From Sipunculus nudus (taxonomy: Eukaryota > Annelida > Sipuncula > Golfingiida > Sipunculidae): a DNA stretch of 64,000 bases. The notes under the pieces were generated by a model. That model was not told the DNA's origin. It saw nothing but the letters and a program-made list of their open reading frames with translations, and searched no databases. The number at the start of each line of letters is the position of its first letter. Position 1 is the stretch's first letter. The position numbers were made by a program, and so were the translations under genes. Location of the stretch: positions 1,302,001-1,366,000 of the forward strand of contig CM049316.1 in assembly GCA_026874595.1 (NCBI GenBank), read 5' to 3'. Below, in pieces: positions 25,093 through 35,150 of the stretch.

Positions 25093-25280
25093 CAGCTGGA
25101 AACTGGATCATGACTACAACCATAAGCATCTGAGGTCCCCACTCCCTTCGTATATACCTACAGCTGAAAACTGGATCATAACTACAATCACAAAGATCTG
25201 CGGTCCCCACTACCCCACGTATCTGAGGTTCCCACTCCCCCACGTACCTACAGCTGAAAACTGGATCATAACCACAATCT
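25093..25280. repeat. Three-copy tandem repeat
   Basis: CAGCTGAAAACTGGATCATA or close variants recur at about 25094, 25151 and 25250, each followed by a CACAA-type segment and ATCTGAGGT(C/T)CCCACT. Confidence 0.7.
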
Positions 25281-27331
25281 CGGGTATCTGGCATAAAGCA
25301 GCTGGCTGACATAACTCGTTGTAACATGTTTTCTGCGTATGTTAAAATTTCAGGTTAGAACTTCTTCAATCGGAACCTCCTGATGAATGCTCGCGCATGT
25401 GCCAGCCCCAGTCGTCCGTTGATTTGGTTTGATTTTAATATATTTATTTTGTCACGATTACAAATTGCAATGGGCTAATATACATGCTCTACTATAGGCA
25501 TGTAACATGTTAACAATGACAATAACAACATATCCATGGTGACATATGAGCACGCGAGTTAATATTTTACATCTACTATGCCCTTTTATCATTGCTTCAA
25601 GTTCGTTGTTAAAAAATAACCTTAACACTGGCTGGCACAGCAAGTCCTGTGCCACTGATGTGAACAGCAAACGTATCCCTTAACAATAATTAATTTCATC
25701 AATACATAACATTTTAATCATATATAGATGTATATTTTTTATTATGAAGTACCTGTTTAGAACGGGTGTGTTCCCATATGATTTTTGCTGTTTCCTTTTT
25801 CTATATTTAAATGCCTTTCCTAGCTGTTCTTAATCAGTTTTTATATAGGCCTAAACCTGTCCACTGTTTTTACCTGTCTTCAATGACATTTGAAAAGTTT
25901 CATCGACATAAATATTTTTCAATGTGTGATGAATTCTTTTCACAGATAATATAATGTAATATTTACGTACGCGATACGCTAACAGACTGCAACGAACGGT
26001 AGATGGCGCTTCAGATTTACTTTTCCGTTTTGTTCTGGCACACGTAATGGTGGAATAGACGTAATGTAAATCTAAATAGTACTGTTTTCAATACATATGT
26101 ACATAATATATATAATGTGTGTATTGCAACTCATTATTTCTGTAACAGCAACTAAATATGACGACCGACCAAGAAGTGGTGCGCACGCCACGTTGACCAT
26201 AATGTATACCAGTGCATGTTAAAAAGGGTGTCTATATGATTCCGCAGCAAAGCATGGCTTCCAACTTTGTTTTATTATATACCATTACTTACTTAGTATA
26301 TTGTAGAAATACACAATATTTAAAAATTATACGATACAATGTTTTCTGTGTTAGGGCCTTTTATCACAACCCACTGAAAAAAGACAATGTCTACATTTGT
26401 ATTTGAATAAGATATTGATGTTTAATTTTCGGAAAATTATATATTATCTGTATTAGGTTGCCAGAAATATTTTGTTTGCGGAACGACAAAACAGCTCTGA
26501 ATCAACGAGTTCTCTACGGTTCACCGACACTAATTGAGATATATAAAAGGAGGATTTCTATATAAAGGATATATATATATATAATGGCCTCATGAAATAA
26601 TAACAAGGGGTCTCTACATAGAAAAGATCCATCTTATACGCAACTTCAGTTCAACCATAACAAAAACAAGTGATATTGGAAAGATAAATTTGAGCGATTC
26701 CTCATCAAGACAATTAAAAGGCAAAATATTCAGAAAAGTATACCGTATCAATTGATGAGTCGGAAGACAGGTCCTTGCCACAGATACGGACTAAGACACC
26801 TGTATGCGTGTTACAGATGAGACTGATTCCCCTCTGTCAGCCGAGTCCAGGATATTTATATAATTTCTTATGGAAGCCTTAGACGTAGTGCCAAAGTGTA
26901 GATTCGGGAGTCTGTACTAAGACTATATAAACTGCTTGAGGAACGGGTTGTTATGGTTGGGAGGAAAGGGTGCAAAGTCGTAATCAATAGTAGAAGACTT
27001 TCATAATCAGTTAGACCGTCAAAGTCAATATTCCCGACACACGTCATGAAGAATTACAAACCATTGGGAGGAAACTGTATGTGTGTTTTTTTATTTTAAA
27101 ATATCATAAGAAAATGAATGGAATTTCATAAATACTTGCTATCAGAAAGTGTCAGGCTAATAATGAAGTATGCTTAATGGGTATAATTTTTATTTTAAAT
27201 GACTGTCGGGTTGGTTTTGAATGAAGCGTATAATGCCACCTTGAATTGTTTGTCGGTTGCACATTTTTTTTTAATAAACCCCCGAATATTGAAACATTAT
27301 TTTCCATAGTAATAACACACACGCCCTCACA

Positions 27332-27333
<2 letters not shown>

Positions 27334-27380
<47 letters not shown>
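27334..27380. repeat. (TA)n microsatellite inside a hairpin
   Basis: About 46 bp of alternating AT bounded by ACACGC on the left and GCGTGT on the right, so the whole tract can fold on itself. Confidence 0.9.
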
Positions 27381-27383
<3 letters not shown>

Positions 27384-27582
27384 TGTAAACCTGTAAACCT
27401 AGTGAAATAATTGATAACTCCTCTGTTAATGCTGGTCTTTCAAACAGAAAATCCAGAAAGTCCATCAAAGGCCAGGCCTACTATAGATTAATATATCAGT
27501 TATTCGTACTTTATTTCCGATATAGATCTTATAATATTCTTAATACCTGAGGGGTAGCCCGATTTAATGGGATTCAATAATA

Positions 27583-29651
27583 TTAAAGCCCTGTTCCCAC
27601 TTTCACGAAAACTGCGCCGAATCACCACGAATTGACACCATAATAATTCGTAGGGAAGTCTTGGGATGTCGTAGATTATATCTTGGACATGCTGCCGTGT
27701 TCGTATTAATGTCTTGAGCACTTAGAATACGTGGCGCTATTTTTGAAAAGTTAAAAAAATGGGCTTTTTCGTCTCAAGTCGCAACAGTTTCTTGGCACGT
27801 CGTGTAAAAATCTAGCCGTGACAAACATGACTCAGTTAGGACCCAAGCCAGTGATCTGGCCATAATGTCAGAGGGCCGATCTCGCTAGTAAAAATCGTGT
27901 ACGTGTCACGAATGGTACCAATGATCACGACCTTGGCTCGACTTCAACACGACCAGAATACGAATACAACAAGAGCCTCTATCATGTGACGTCAGACGAA
28001 GCGAAAGAATATAGGCCTAGACATCAGCGATGTGGTTACATTCTTTTCTAGTCTGAATGGCGGCCTCAAAATCAAGGAAGTTAAAGCAGAAGAATTTCAG
28101 ATCAAGTCGACCTTCGTACAGTCAGGGTCATTGGGACACTGATATCAAATCAACAAATATTATGTTAGTTTTCATAAAAAAGGTTCAAATTTGAATTTGA
28201 ATAACCAGATTTTTGGTTTTCCAATTCCTTTCCTTTCAAATATATCTCAAAATCGCTGCATTTTATGAAACATAAGGCCCTATCCATGTAATACATAATT
28301 ATATAGGACTAATGAAGGTATGATTAAGGAATAATAAATTGACACTGTCTGTCTTTGTATATTATACGGGTAGGCCTACAGTTGTCCTAGTAATATAACG
28401 GAGAGTAGAATTTTATTATTAATTTGACATCTTTTAAAACAAAAGAGGAAGCAGTTACTACAGTAGCTACATATTATAACTGGAAGATGTATTCTGTGGA
28501 TATTGGTTTTGTGTGTGTGTCAGCCAAGGACATTTAAATTTTTTGTAATATTCTTATAACTTTTCGTTCAAAGCAGTCCTCATTTTTGTTTTCAATGGAC
28601 TTGAGATATACATCGTCCACAAGTCGTTGCCCAGTTTGAAAATCATGCAATTATCGTACCAGTTTCTTAGACGTCGTACGGTGTCGTGAACACTCTTAAA
28701 AATCTTGTGTCATATCGTGCTAGCATCGTGTCATTGTCGTAGCAAGTCATGTTGTGTTGGTGCCAGCATCGAACTCCTCTCGTACAGCATCGTCCCCGCT
28801 AGTCCGCCACGTACGGACTCCATTTATCTGTGATATGGAGTCCGACCGTCTAGCGGTGAGAGTTCACCCTGCCGTAAATGGAGTGACCTGTAACATGAAT
28901 TATCACTGCTTGTTGTGCGATAGAGAAACAATCTTGTATTTATATAAAAAAATGAACTTTTTATGTATCAAATTAAATCGATATATCACCTTTATGTGCG
29001 CCTGTAAATGTTTTTTATCCTTTGAACTGCCGGGGTTCAGTTGTTGCATGCCAACTGGACACCGCCGGAAAAGGAATCCCATGCAAATTACGTGGGCAAT
29101 CTATACAAAATATGAATTCGGGGGGGGGGGGGGGGGGGCTTTTCCCAGGAATGACAGTGCCGTGCACTAGGATAGACCATATTTTCATAAGCATCCTTTC
29201 CATCATACATCGCGTGTTGTCATGATGCTAATTTCCTATTGGTTGTTCCAACCGGAAAGCGCCATCAGCCAGACGGAGACGAAGCAATATCTGACTCCAT
29301 CCAGAGTAAGTGCCCATACTTTATTAATGCTGATCATCCAGCAAAGTTTTGGTCCCAACGGAGTCTAAGCATCTGTAACAATTATAATATGTGGGGTTTG
29401 TTTGGTGTCCTCACGCTTCACAAGGCATATACGTGTCTGAGGGTCTGTACGGATCCGTACAAACTTAGATAGTATAGACTCTCCCCGCCAGAGGCTGCAG
29501 CGCTTGTATTGTTTACTATATATGTCAGCGCTGCAAGACTGCACAACGTCCCCGCGTAATCATGGATTGTTTTCACTCGAAAGGCCGATTGGCCACGAAT
29601 CACCATGTGGCGATTGGGTGTCATATTCGTGAAAGTGGGAACGGGACTTAA
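27583..29651. mobile_element. TTAA-flanked non-autonomous DNA transposon
   Basis: TTAA (27583-27586) is followed by an end containing GTTCCCACTTTCACGAA. The inverted end TTCGTGAAAGTGGGAAC precedes CGGGAC and TTAA (29648-29651). The terminal repeat is about 22 bp with two mismatches. TTAA target sites are characteristic of piggyBac and Kolobok elements. The interior of about 2 kb holds no transposase-like frame, only short frames. It is rich in GTCGT/ACGAC words near both ends and contains a G tract at 29120-29138. It is therefore a non-autonomous copy, family uncertain. Confidence 0.65.
29120..29138. repeat. Poly-G tract
   Basis: Roughly 19 consecutive G. Assembled length is unreliable. Confidence 0.9.
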
Positions 29652-29701
29652 ATAGGCCCTGAGATACATTGACAATATAGCCATTATAGGCCTATGCCTA
29701 T

Positions 29702-29832
29702 TGTAACGTATGCCATTTTATGGCATTGTGAGTGAGAGTCTTTTGCGACATTGCGACTTGACTTGTGGTATGTACGACCTATTTACGGCAATAAAGAGAT
29801 ATCGTCCAAAACGCGCAGTTGTCTACTTTACA
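29702..29832 (+). repeat. 5' LTR of the gypsy element
   Basis: 131 bp, TG...CA ends. It contains AATAAAGAG near 29790, a plausible polyadenylation signal within the LTR. Confidence 0.95.
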
Positions 29833-29844
29833 TGGTGTCAGAAG
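29833..29844 (+). promoter_or_regulatory. Primer-binding site of the gypsy element
   Basis: TGGTGTCAGAAG begins directly after the 5' LTR. TGG matches the CCA end of a tRNA, as required for priming minus-strand DNA synthesis. I have not identified the tRNA. Confidence 0.8.
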
Positions 29845-30096
29845 TGACTATATCAGTTACTTATCCATGTGTCCATGTGAACTCATATGATACGGATGAT
29901 TTAAAGACACCAGGGACTCAAAATACGCAAGTCTAACAATGACAGGACGTGAATTTCGCTCAGGGAGCGTTAAAATCTGTTCGTCAGAAGGTCTGTCGGT
30001 GGCGCCATCACATGGAGGTCTGTAAAACCAGTTTATAACCTAAAGACATTTTATTTTCTGAATAAGACCTTGACTTTAGAGCCCGTGTGTTGCAAA

Positions 30097-33000
30097 ATGG
30101 AGTCTTCAAAATATCCAGTAATGAACTGGGCTATGCCAGATTTGGACAGAGAGTTTAAAAGGTTCAGACAGCATTGTGAATTTACGTTTGGCGGGCCGCT
30201 AAACAGTAAGACTGAACTTGAAAAAGTGAACTACCTGATGACTTTTATGGGCGATAAAGGGCGCGAAATATACAATACTTTCACGTGGACACCAGGGGTT
30301 CCAGCCAGTGGAGATAATGCTGGTATTCCTGCAGAAAATGAAACCTTGTCTGGTGTTTTTGACAAGTTTGCATCATATGTAGCGCCGAAGCGCAACCAGA
30401 TACGTGCATCAGTAAATTTCCATCGTAGAAAACAAAGTTCAGATGAGAAATTTGACAATTTTGTGACAGATTTGAAAATCCTCGTTCAGGACTGTGGCTA
30501 CTCCGAACCTGACAGAATGTTGAGAGATGCCATTGTCCTACAAGCATACCATCCACAAGTCCGTGAAAAATGTCTTGACAAAGGGGACGAACTAACACTG
30601 GATATGGCCATAGCAATTGGCCAGAATTATGAAATAAGCCAGGAAAGTTTACGTGTGATAGATGAGGACCCAATGGTAAACAAAGTACAGAATAAACCTG
30701 TCAAGATCAAATCTATATTACCAGAAAGATATGTACAAGGTGATCAAGCTGTGTCAAAAAGAAAAGACCGACAGAGATTCAGGTGTGACAGATGTGGTTA
30801 TGACAGTTCACATGAATCATGTCCAGCAAGAAGAGAAAAATGCAACTACTGCAAAAAGATGGGACACTTCCAGAGAGTTTGTAGGAAGAGACTCAGTGAT
30901 AATAGTGCTCTTAGGGTTACAGACTCTGATGATGATTGTGATTTTGAACATGCACATCATATCAATGTTATTACAATTGGTAAAATCAGTGCTGATAATG
31001 AGTGGTTTGCAGATGTAAAGGTTAACCACAAGGTACTTAAAGTGCAAATAGACACAGGTGCAGCTCAATCTTTGTTACCATACAAACTCTTGAAAAAGAT
31101 AAATTCACATGTCACTGTTAAACAGACTACAAAACAATTCCAGTCTTACACTAAGCACCCAATTGAGGTTGAGGGATATGTAGATTTGCCTACTAAATAT
31201 AAAGATAAAGAAGTGATAGTCAGGTATTACATAGTGCATGCAAACCAGAACACATTGTTGTCAGGCAAAGCTAGCAAAGCATTGGGGCTCATTGAAAGGA
31301 TCCATGAGGTTAAACTAGAGGATAAATTTCCACATTTAGCTGAATCTACTGGCACTCTGCCAGGTGTGTATAGCCTTAAAATAGACCCTACAGTACCACC
31401 TGTAGTACATGGCCCAAGGCGCCAGCCAAAAGCACTTGCAGAAAAGGTCATTGCAAAACTTAAAGAAATGGAACAAGCAGGTCATATTACTCCAGTGAGT
31501 GAGCCAACTGACTGGGTAAGTTCTATGGTAACAGTGGTCAAAAATGGAAAAGTCAGAATCTGTATAGATCCTAAAGACTTGAATAGGGCAGTCAGGAGGG
31601 AACATTACCCTATTCCAACCGTTGAAGAGGTAATATCAATGTTTCCTAATGCAACTAAATTTTCAGTGCTTGATGCCAAATCTGGTTTCTTACAAATTCC
31701 TTTAGATTATGAATCAAGCCTGCTGACCACTTTCAATACACCAATAGGGAGATACAGGTGGTTCCGGTTACCTCAAGGCATAAAGTCGGCCCCAGAAATT
31801 TTTCAGAGGATCATGGATAAAATCCTAGAAAATACCGGAGCCAAAGCAATTATGGATGATATACTGATTGGTGGCACAGATAACGAGCATGACAAGATGC
31901 TTGAACATGTTGTAAGTAAAGCTTATGAGAATAATTTGAGCTTTAATTTTTCCAAATGCCAGATTGGCAGAACCCAGGTAAAGTTCAGTGGACACATTGT
32001 GTCCCAGAAAGGTTTAGCACCAGATCCAAATAAAGTAAAAGCAATAGAGGATATGCCAGCACCCAAAAGCAAAGAAGAGGTCAGAAGGTTTCTTGGGATT
32101 ATACAATACCTTGGTAAATTCCTGCCTCACAAGAGCACAATAGATGCTCCACTTAGACTCCTAACTAAAAAGGAGGTTGAATTTCACTGGGATAAATTGC
32201 AGCAGGAAAGTTTTGAAAATCTCAAGCAAATGTGTACAAGTGCACCGGTGCTGGCAATTTATGATTATAAGAAGGAGCACACAATACAGTGTGATGCAAG
32301 CAAAGAGGGACTTGGTGGAGTCTTATTACAGGATGGCAAAGCTGTTGCATACACTTCTCGGGCCCTGAGAGACCCAGAGACCAGATATTGGCCAATAGAA
32401 CTTGAAACACTAGCAATAGTACACTGCTGCAAAAAGTTTCATTATTATATTTTTGGCAAGCACGTGAACGTTCAGAGTGACCACAGACCACTGCAAGCAA
32501 TATTTGCAAAGCCGATACTGTCAGCACCGGTTAGGTTGCAGTCCATGATGCTAGAACTACAGCCATACGATCTCACAGTTAAGTACTCTCAAGTGCCCAT
32601 TGGTGATGCATTAAGTCGAGCTACCCTGAAGGACAATACTCCTGATATGGAACCAGTTGTGATCAACATGACTGACTACATCGCAGTGTCATCCACCAGA
32701 TATCAGCAGTTTCAACAGTGCACAGGGGAGGAGCTGCACTCCCTGCATCAGATGATTAAGAAAGGCTGGCCCGATTCCAAAGCTGAAGTTCCCCACTCAA
32801 TCCGTGAATATTGGTCTGTTCGTGATGAGCTGGCAATATCAGATGGCATCATTTTCAAAGGCATGAAAATTGTAGTGCCGCCAAGCATGAGGCAAGAAAT
32901 GCTGTCCCAAGTGCATGAAACGCACCAAGGCATAAACAAGTGTAAACGGCGTGCCAGAGAGTCACTTTATTGGCCAGGGATGGCCAAGCAGATTGAGCAG

Positions 33001-33849
33001 AAAATCAGTGACTGTGATGCATGTAATACTTTCCAGAACAGACAGCACTCTGAGCCATTGATAACAACAAGTACACCACAGCTACCTTGGAATGAGCTAG
33101 CAAGCGACATATTCCACTGGGATGGTCGGGACTATTTATTGACTGTGGACTATTTTTCAAAGTATATTGAAGTAGATAAACTGCCAGATATGAGCAGCAC
33201 AACCACTGTTGAGGTGTTCAAGGCGCAGATATGCCGTCATGGCATCCCAGAAAGCTTGCGCACGGACAATGCTACACAATACACTTCGAGAGAATTTGAA
33301 AAATTCCTGACAGGTTATGGAATAAAACATATTACTTCATCACCTGGCTATGCCCAGTCAAATGGAGAGGCCGAAAGGGCCGTAGAAACAGTGAAAAGGC
33401 TATGGTGTAAAAACCAAGATAAACACTTAGCACTGCTAGATTACAGGTCGACTCCTATGGAGAGTTGTGGATTTTCACCAGGTCAGCTTCTAGAAAGTAG
33501 AAGGTACAGGACAAAACTGCCCATAGCAAGAGAACTGTTGAGACCATTACAATACAACTTAGAGGAAGTACGACACAGGCTAGAGGAAAGTAAATCTTTA
33601 CAAAAGCAACATTATAACAAGAAAGCTGGAAATGATCTGGTAAATCTTCGCCCAGGGGACCCCGTACGTATGGCACCGCTACCTGGTTCAAAACGATGGC
33701 TGCCTGGGATGATTGTGGGGCTACACAATTCACCAAAGCATATATTGTTGACTGTAATGGTAGAAAATATAGGAGAAACAGGAAATACCTCAGATTATCT
33801 AGTCAGGAGGCGCACAAGCAATATGAGAAAGGCCATGGTCGTAGTATAG
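30097..33849 (+). CDS. Gag-Pol polyprotein of the Ty3/gypsy element (C-terminus frameshifted)
   Basis: The start is the ATG at 30097; the frame is open further upstream but has no ATG there. It encodes 1250 codons in one frame. In order: a gag-like region (about 1-220), zinc knuckles (C230-x2-C and CNYCKKMGHFQRVC from residue 249), aspartic protease (IDTGAAQSLLP, D319), reverse transcriptase (LDAKSGFLQIPLD, then IMDDIL with D587 and D588), RNase H (QCDASKEG, D733), an integrase zinc domain (H940, H943, C973, C976) and an integrase core (D1004, D1057, E1093 with 35 residues between the last two). All catalytic residues are present. Near 33737 the frame shifts, so the last 37 or so codons before the stop are not the family sequence. 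The expected tail continues in the overlapping frame at 33738-34124. Confidence 0.95.
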   Translation: MESSKYPVMNWAMPDLDREFKRFRQHCEFTFGGPLNSKTELEKVNYLMTFMGDKGREIYNTFTWTPGVPASGDNAGIPAENETLSGVFDKFASYVAPKRNQIRASVNFHRRKQSSDEKFDNFVTDLKILVQDCGYSEPDRMLRDAIVLQAYHPQVREKCLDKGDELTLDMAIAIGQNYEISQESLRVIDEDPMVNKVQNKPVKIKSILPERYVQGDQAVSKRKDRQRFRCDRCGYDSSHESCPARREKCNYCKKMGHFQRVCRKRLSDNSALRVTDSDDDCDFEHAHHINVITIGKISADNEWFADVKVNHKVLKVQIDTGAAQSLLPYKLLKKINSHVTVKQTTKQFQSYTKHPIEVEGYVDLPTKYKDKEVIVRYYIVHANQNTLLSGKASKALGLIERIHEVKLEDKFPHLAESTGTLPGVYSLKIDPTVPPVVHGPRRQPKALAEKVIAKLKEMEQAGHITPVSEPTDWVSSMVTVVKNGKVRICIDPKDLNRAVRREHYPIPTVEEVISMFPNATKFSVLDAKSGFLQIPLDYESSLLTTFNTPIGRYRWFRLPQGIKSAPEIFQRIMDKILENTGAKAIMDDILIGGTDNEHDKMLEHVVSKAYENNLSFNFSKCQIGRTQVKFSGHIVSQKGLAPDPNKVKAIEDMPAPKSKEEVRRFLGIIQYLGKFLPHKSTIDAPLRLLTKKEVEFHWDKLQQESFENLKQMCTSAPVLAIYDYKKEHTIQCDASKEGLGGVLLQDGKAVAYTSRALRDPETRYWPIELETLAIVHCCKKFHYYIFGKHVNVQSDHRPLQAIFAKPILSAPVRLQSMMLELQPYDLTVKYSQVPIGDALSRATLKDNTPDMEPVVINMTDYIAVSSTRYQQFQQCTGEELHSLHQMIKKGWPDSKAEVPHSIREYWSVRDELAISDGIIFKGMKIVVPPSMRQEMLSQVHETHQGINKCKRRARESLYWPGMAKQIEQKISDCDACNTFQNRQHSEPLITTSTPQLPWNELASDIFHWDGRDYLLTVDYFSKYIEVDKLPDMSSTTTVEVFKAQICRHGIPESLRTDNATQYTSREFEKFLTGYGIKHITSSPGYAQSNGEAERAVETVKRLWCKNQDKHLALLDYRSTPMESCGFSPGQLLESRRYRTKLPIARELLRPLQYNLEEVRHRLEESKSLQKQHYNKKAGNDLVNLRPGDPVRMAPLPGSKRWLPGMIVGLHNSPKHILLTVMVENIGETGNTSDYLVRRRTSNMRKAMVVV

Positions 33850-34124
33850 ATGGTAAAGATAATTCTATTGAAAATGCACCAGGCATTAGGCCAACAGTTA
33901 ACATGCCTGAAACACACAACGCTCAGCCACAAATTCCACATACGCCCAACCAGTCAAATGAAATAAAGGGACAGGTCATAGAAGATTTAGATCAGACAGA
34001 AACCAGTCAGGACAGGGATAACAGTAAAGATGAAAATAATTCTTATGATGGTGAAAGTCCCAGAAATCTAGTCAAAACCCGTTATGGTCGGATAGTCAAA
34101 CCACCGGCACGTTTAGATTTATAA
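33738..34124 (+). pseudogene. Displaced C-terminal tail of the gypsy integrase
   Basis: In the frame one base behind gag-pol, AYIVDCNGRKYRRNRKYLR matches the usual end of the integrase C-terminal domain. A hydrophilic tail ends RYGRIVKPPARLDL. An apparent one-base loss near CCAAAGCATAT at about 33737 separates it from the main frame. The long acidic, Asn-rich tail lacks obvious decay, consistent with a recent mutation or assembly error. A programmed shift at this C-terminal position would be unusual. Confidence 0.8.
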
Positions 34125-34280
34125 AACGATCAACCATAGTTAGGAGAGTGTTGAAGACCTCCCTATCTTTTAGACATTAAGGTAGAGTTATATTGATGAT
34201 TTAATTTGTTTGTATATTTTCTAACTGCAATCAGTAATTTAGAAATAAGACTGGTCTGGTTTTCATCACCCGCAGGGTGA

Positions 34281-34307
34281 TAAAAAAAAAAAAAAAAAAA
34301 AAAAAAA
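34281..34307. repeat. Poly-A tract
   Basis: Run of about 27 A in the 3' non-coding part of the gypsy element. Length is unreliable. Confidence 0.85.
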
Positions 34308-34398
34308 TAGACCCTAATGTCATAACATTAATGATGTTTCATGAGACCCATGTTCATTGTACCTTAATGAATATTTTCTGTGAAAAAAAAAATTGCAT

Positions 34399-34411
34399 AA
34401 AGAAAAGGGGA
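34399..34411 (+). promoter_or_regulatory. Polypurine tract of the gypsy element
   Basis: AAAGAAAAGGGGA lies directly before the TG of the 3' LTR, the site that primes plus-strand DNA synthesis. Confidence 0.9.
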
Positions 34412-34542
34412 TGTAACGTATGCCATTTTATGGCATTGTGAGTGAGAGTCTTTTGCGACATTGCGCCTTGACTTGTGGTATGTACGACCTATTTACGGCA
34501 ATAAAGAGATATCGTCCAAAACGCGCAGTTGTCTACTTTACA
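34412..34542 (+). repeat. 3' LTR of the gypsy element
   Basis: 131 bp. One mismatch to the 5' LTR. Confidence 0.95.
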
Positions 34543-34568
34543 CCTATGGCAGGGCCTATTTAATATAT

Positions 34569-34569
34569 A

Positions 34570-34620
<51 letters not shown>
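34569..34620. repeat. (TA)n microsatellite
   Basis: About 50 bp of alternating TA between the gypsy element and the outer inverted-repeat arm. Confidence 0.95.
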
Positions 34621-34623
<3 letters not shown>

Positions 34624-34664
34624 CTATGAGTCCGATTAAATCGGGCTACCTGAGGGGTAGTTCA

Positions 34665-34939
34665 TACATGGACCTCTATGTCCTATGATACCTCATAACA
34701 TAACAATAGAAATAATTAATGTTTGAGGAGTTTTTCTTTCACATATCCACAGAAATTGTTTAGCCCCTTTCCGGTAGATGGCGCGCGTATCACTGTAACT
34801 GAGCATTATTTTACATTGTTTAGTTAATATTTGTTTTGTGTTGGTCAATCTAAATCTAGATCGGTGCAAAATAGGATACGCTGGCGCAAAATCAGATATA
34901 TCAATGAAGATATTACCTATTTTAAAGAATTTTGAAGGC
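34665..34939. other. Short spacer before the tRNA gene
   Basis: No gene or recognised element. Confidence 0.5.
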
Positions 34940-34944
34940 AAAAA
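34940..34944 (-). terminator. RNA polymerase III terminator of the tRNA-Lys gene
   Basis: Five T on the minus strand, 7 bases after the mature 3' end of the tRNA. Confidence 0.8.
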
Positions 34945-34951
34945 TCTTTAT

Positions 34952-35024
34952 CGCCCGATAAGGGACTTGAACCCTTGACCCTCAGATTAAAAGTCTGATG
35001 CTCTACCGACTGAGCTAACCGGGC
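34952..35024 (-). tRNA. tRNA-Lys: tRNA-Lys (anticodon UUU)
   Basis: The 73-base minus-strand gene begins GCCCGGTTAGCTCAGTCGG and ends TCGGGCG. All seven acceptor pairs form (one G-U). The anticodon stem CAGAC/TCTG region presents TTTTAA, giving anticodon UUU. The T arm is AAGGG-TTCAAGT-CCCTT. A box A (TAGCTCAGTCGG) and a box B (GGTTCAAGTCC) are intact. No intron and no genomic CCA. It lies alone among transposons and is probably functional. Confidence 0.96.
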
Positions 35025-35150
35025 TCACGCAGAGCATGTGCTCTTCATTGTATAAATTGTATTTTTAGCAGTCACTATTGCATTGCATTCACTACCAGCA
35101 ACAGGCAGCACGCTATTGCAACCTTTGAAGTTGGGGTCGACACGTTTGGG

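Larger units (their letters stand above)
24966..27544. other. Gene-poor spacer
   Basis: No gene is supported. It contains a short three-copy tandem repeat (25093-25280) and a (TA)n tract. The frame at 24902-25327 on the minus strand runs through foldback and tandem repeats and shows no domain. Confidence 0.45.
29702..34542 (+). mobile_element. Complete Ty3/gypsy LTR retrotransposon with short LTRs
   Basis: A 4841-bp element has two 131-bp LTRs starting TGTAACG and ending TTTACA. The 5-bp direct repeat CCTAT sits immediately outside (29697-29701 and 34543-34547). A primer-binding site follows the 5' LTR, a single gag-pol frame fills the interior, and a polypurine tract precedes the 3' LTR. 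The LTRs differ at one base (GCGACTTG against GCGCCTTG), so insertion is recent. The very short LTRs recall the Mag group; the polyprotein resembles K02A2.6-type elements. Clade placement is tentative. Confidence 0.97.
27545..34664. mobile_element. Old inverted-repeat element (MITE-like) split by later insertions
   Basis: GGTAGCCCGATTTAAT at 27553-27568 recurs inverted as ATTAAATCGGGCTACC near 34635-34650. Beyond each copy are TACC/GGTA half-sites with a 5-bp core, and inside are GGGATTC and its near-complement GAGTCC. Removing the TTAA-flanked element and the gypsy element leaves roughly 200 bp between these arms, the size of a MITE. This is an inference from symmetry. I see no certain target duplication. 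Confidence 0.45.

Noticed and set aside
24902-25327. Minus-strand frame of 141 codons
   Set aside because: It runs through a foldback arm and a three-copy tandem repeat. No protein family recognised.
30231-33736. Short frames on the opposite strand and in other frames within the gypsy gag-pol
   Set aside because: They are shadows of the well-supported polyprotein.
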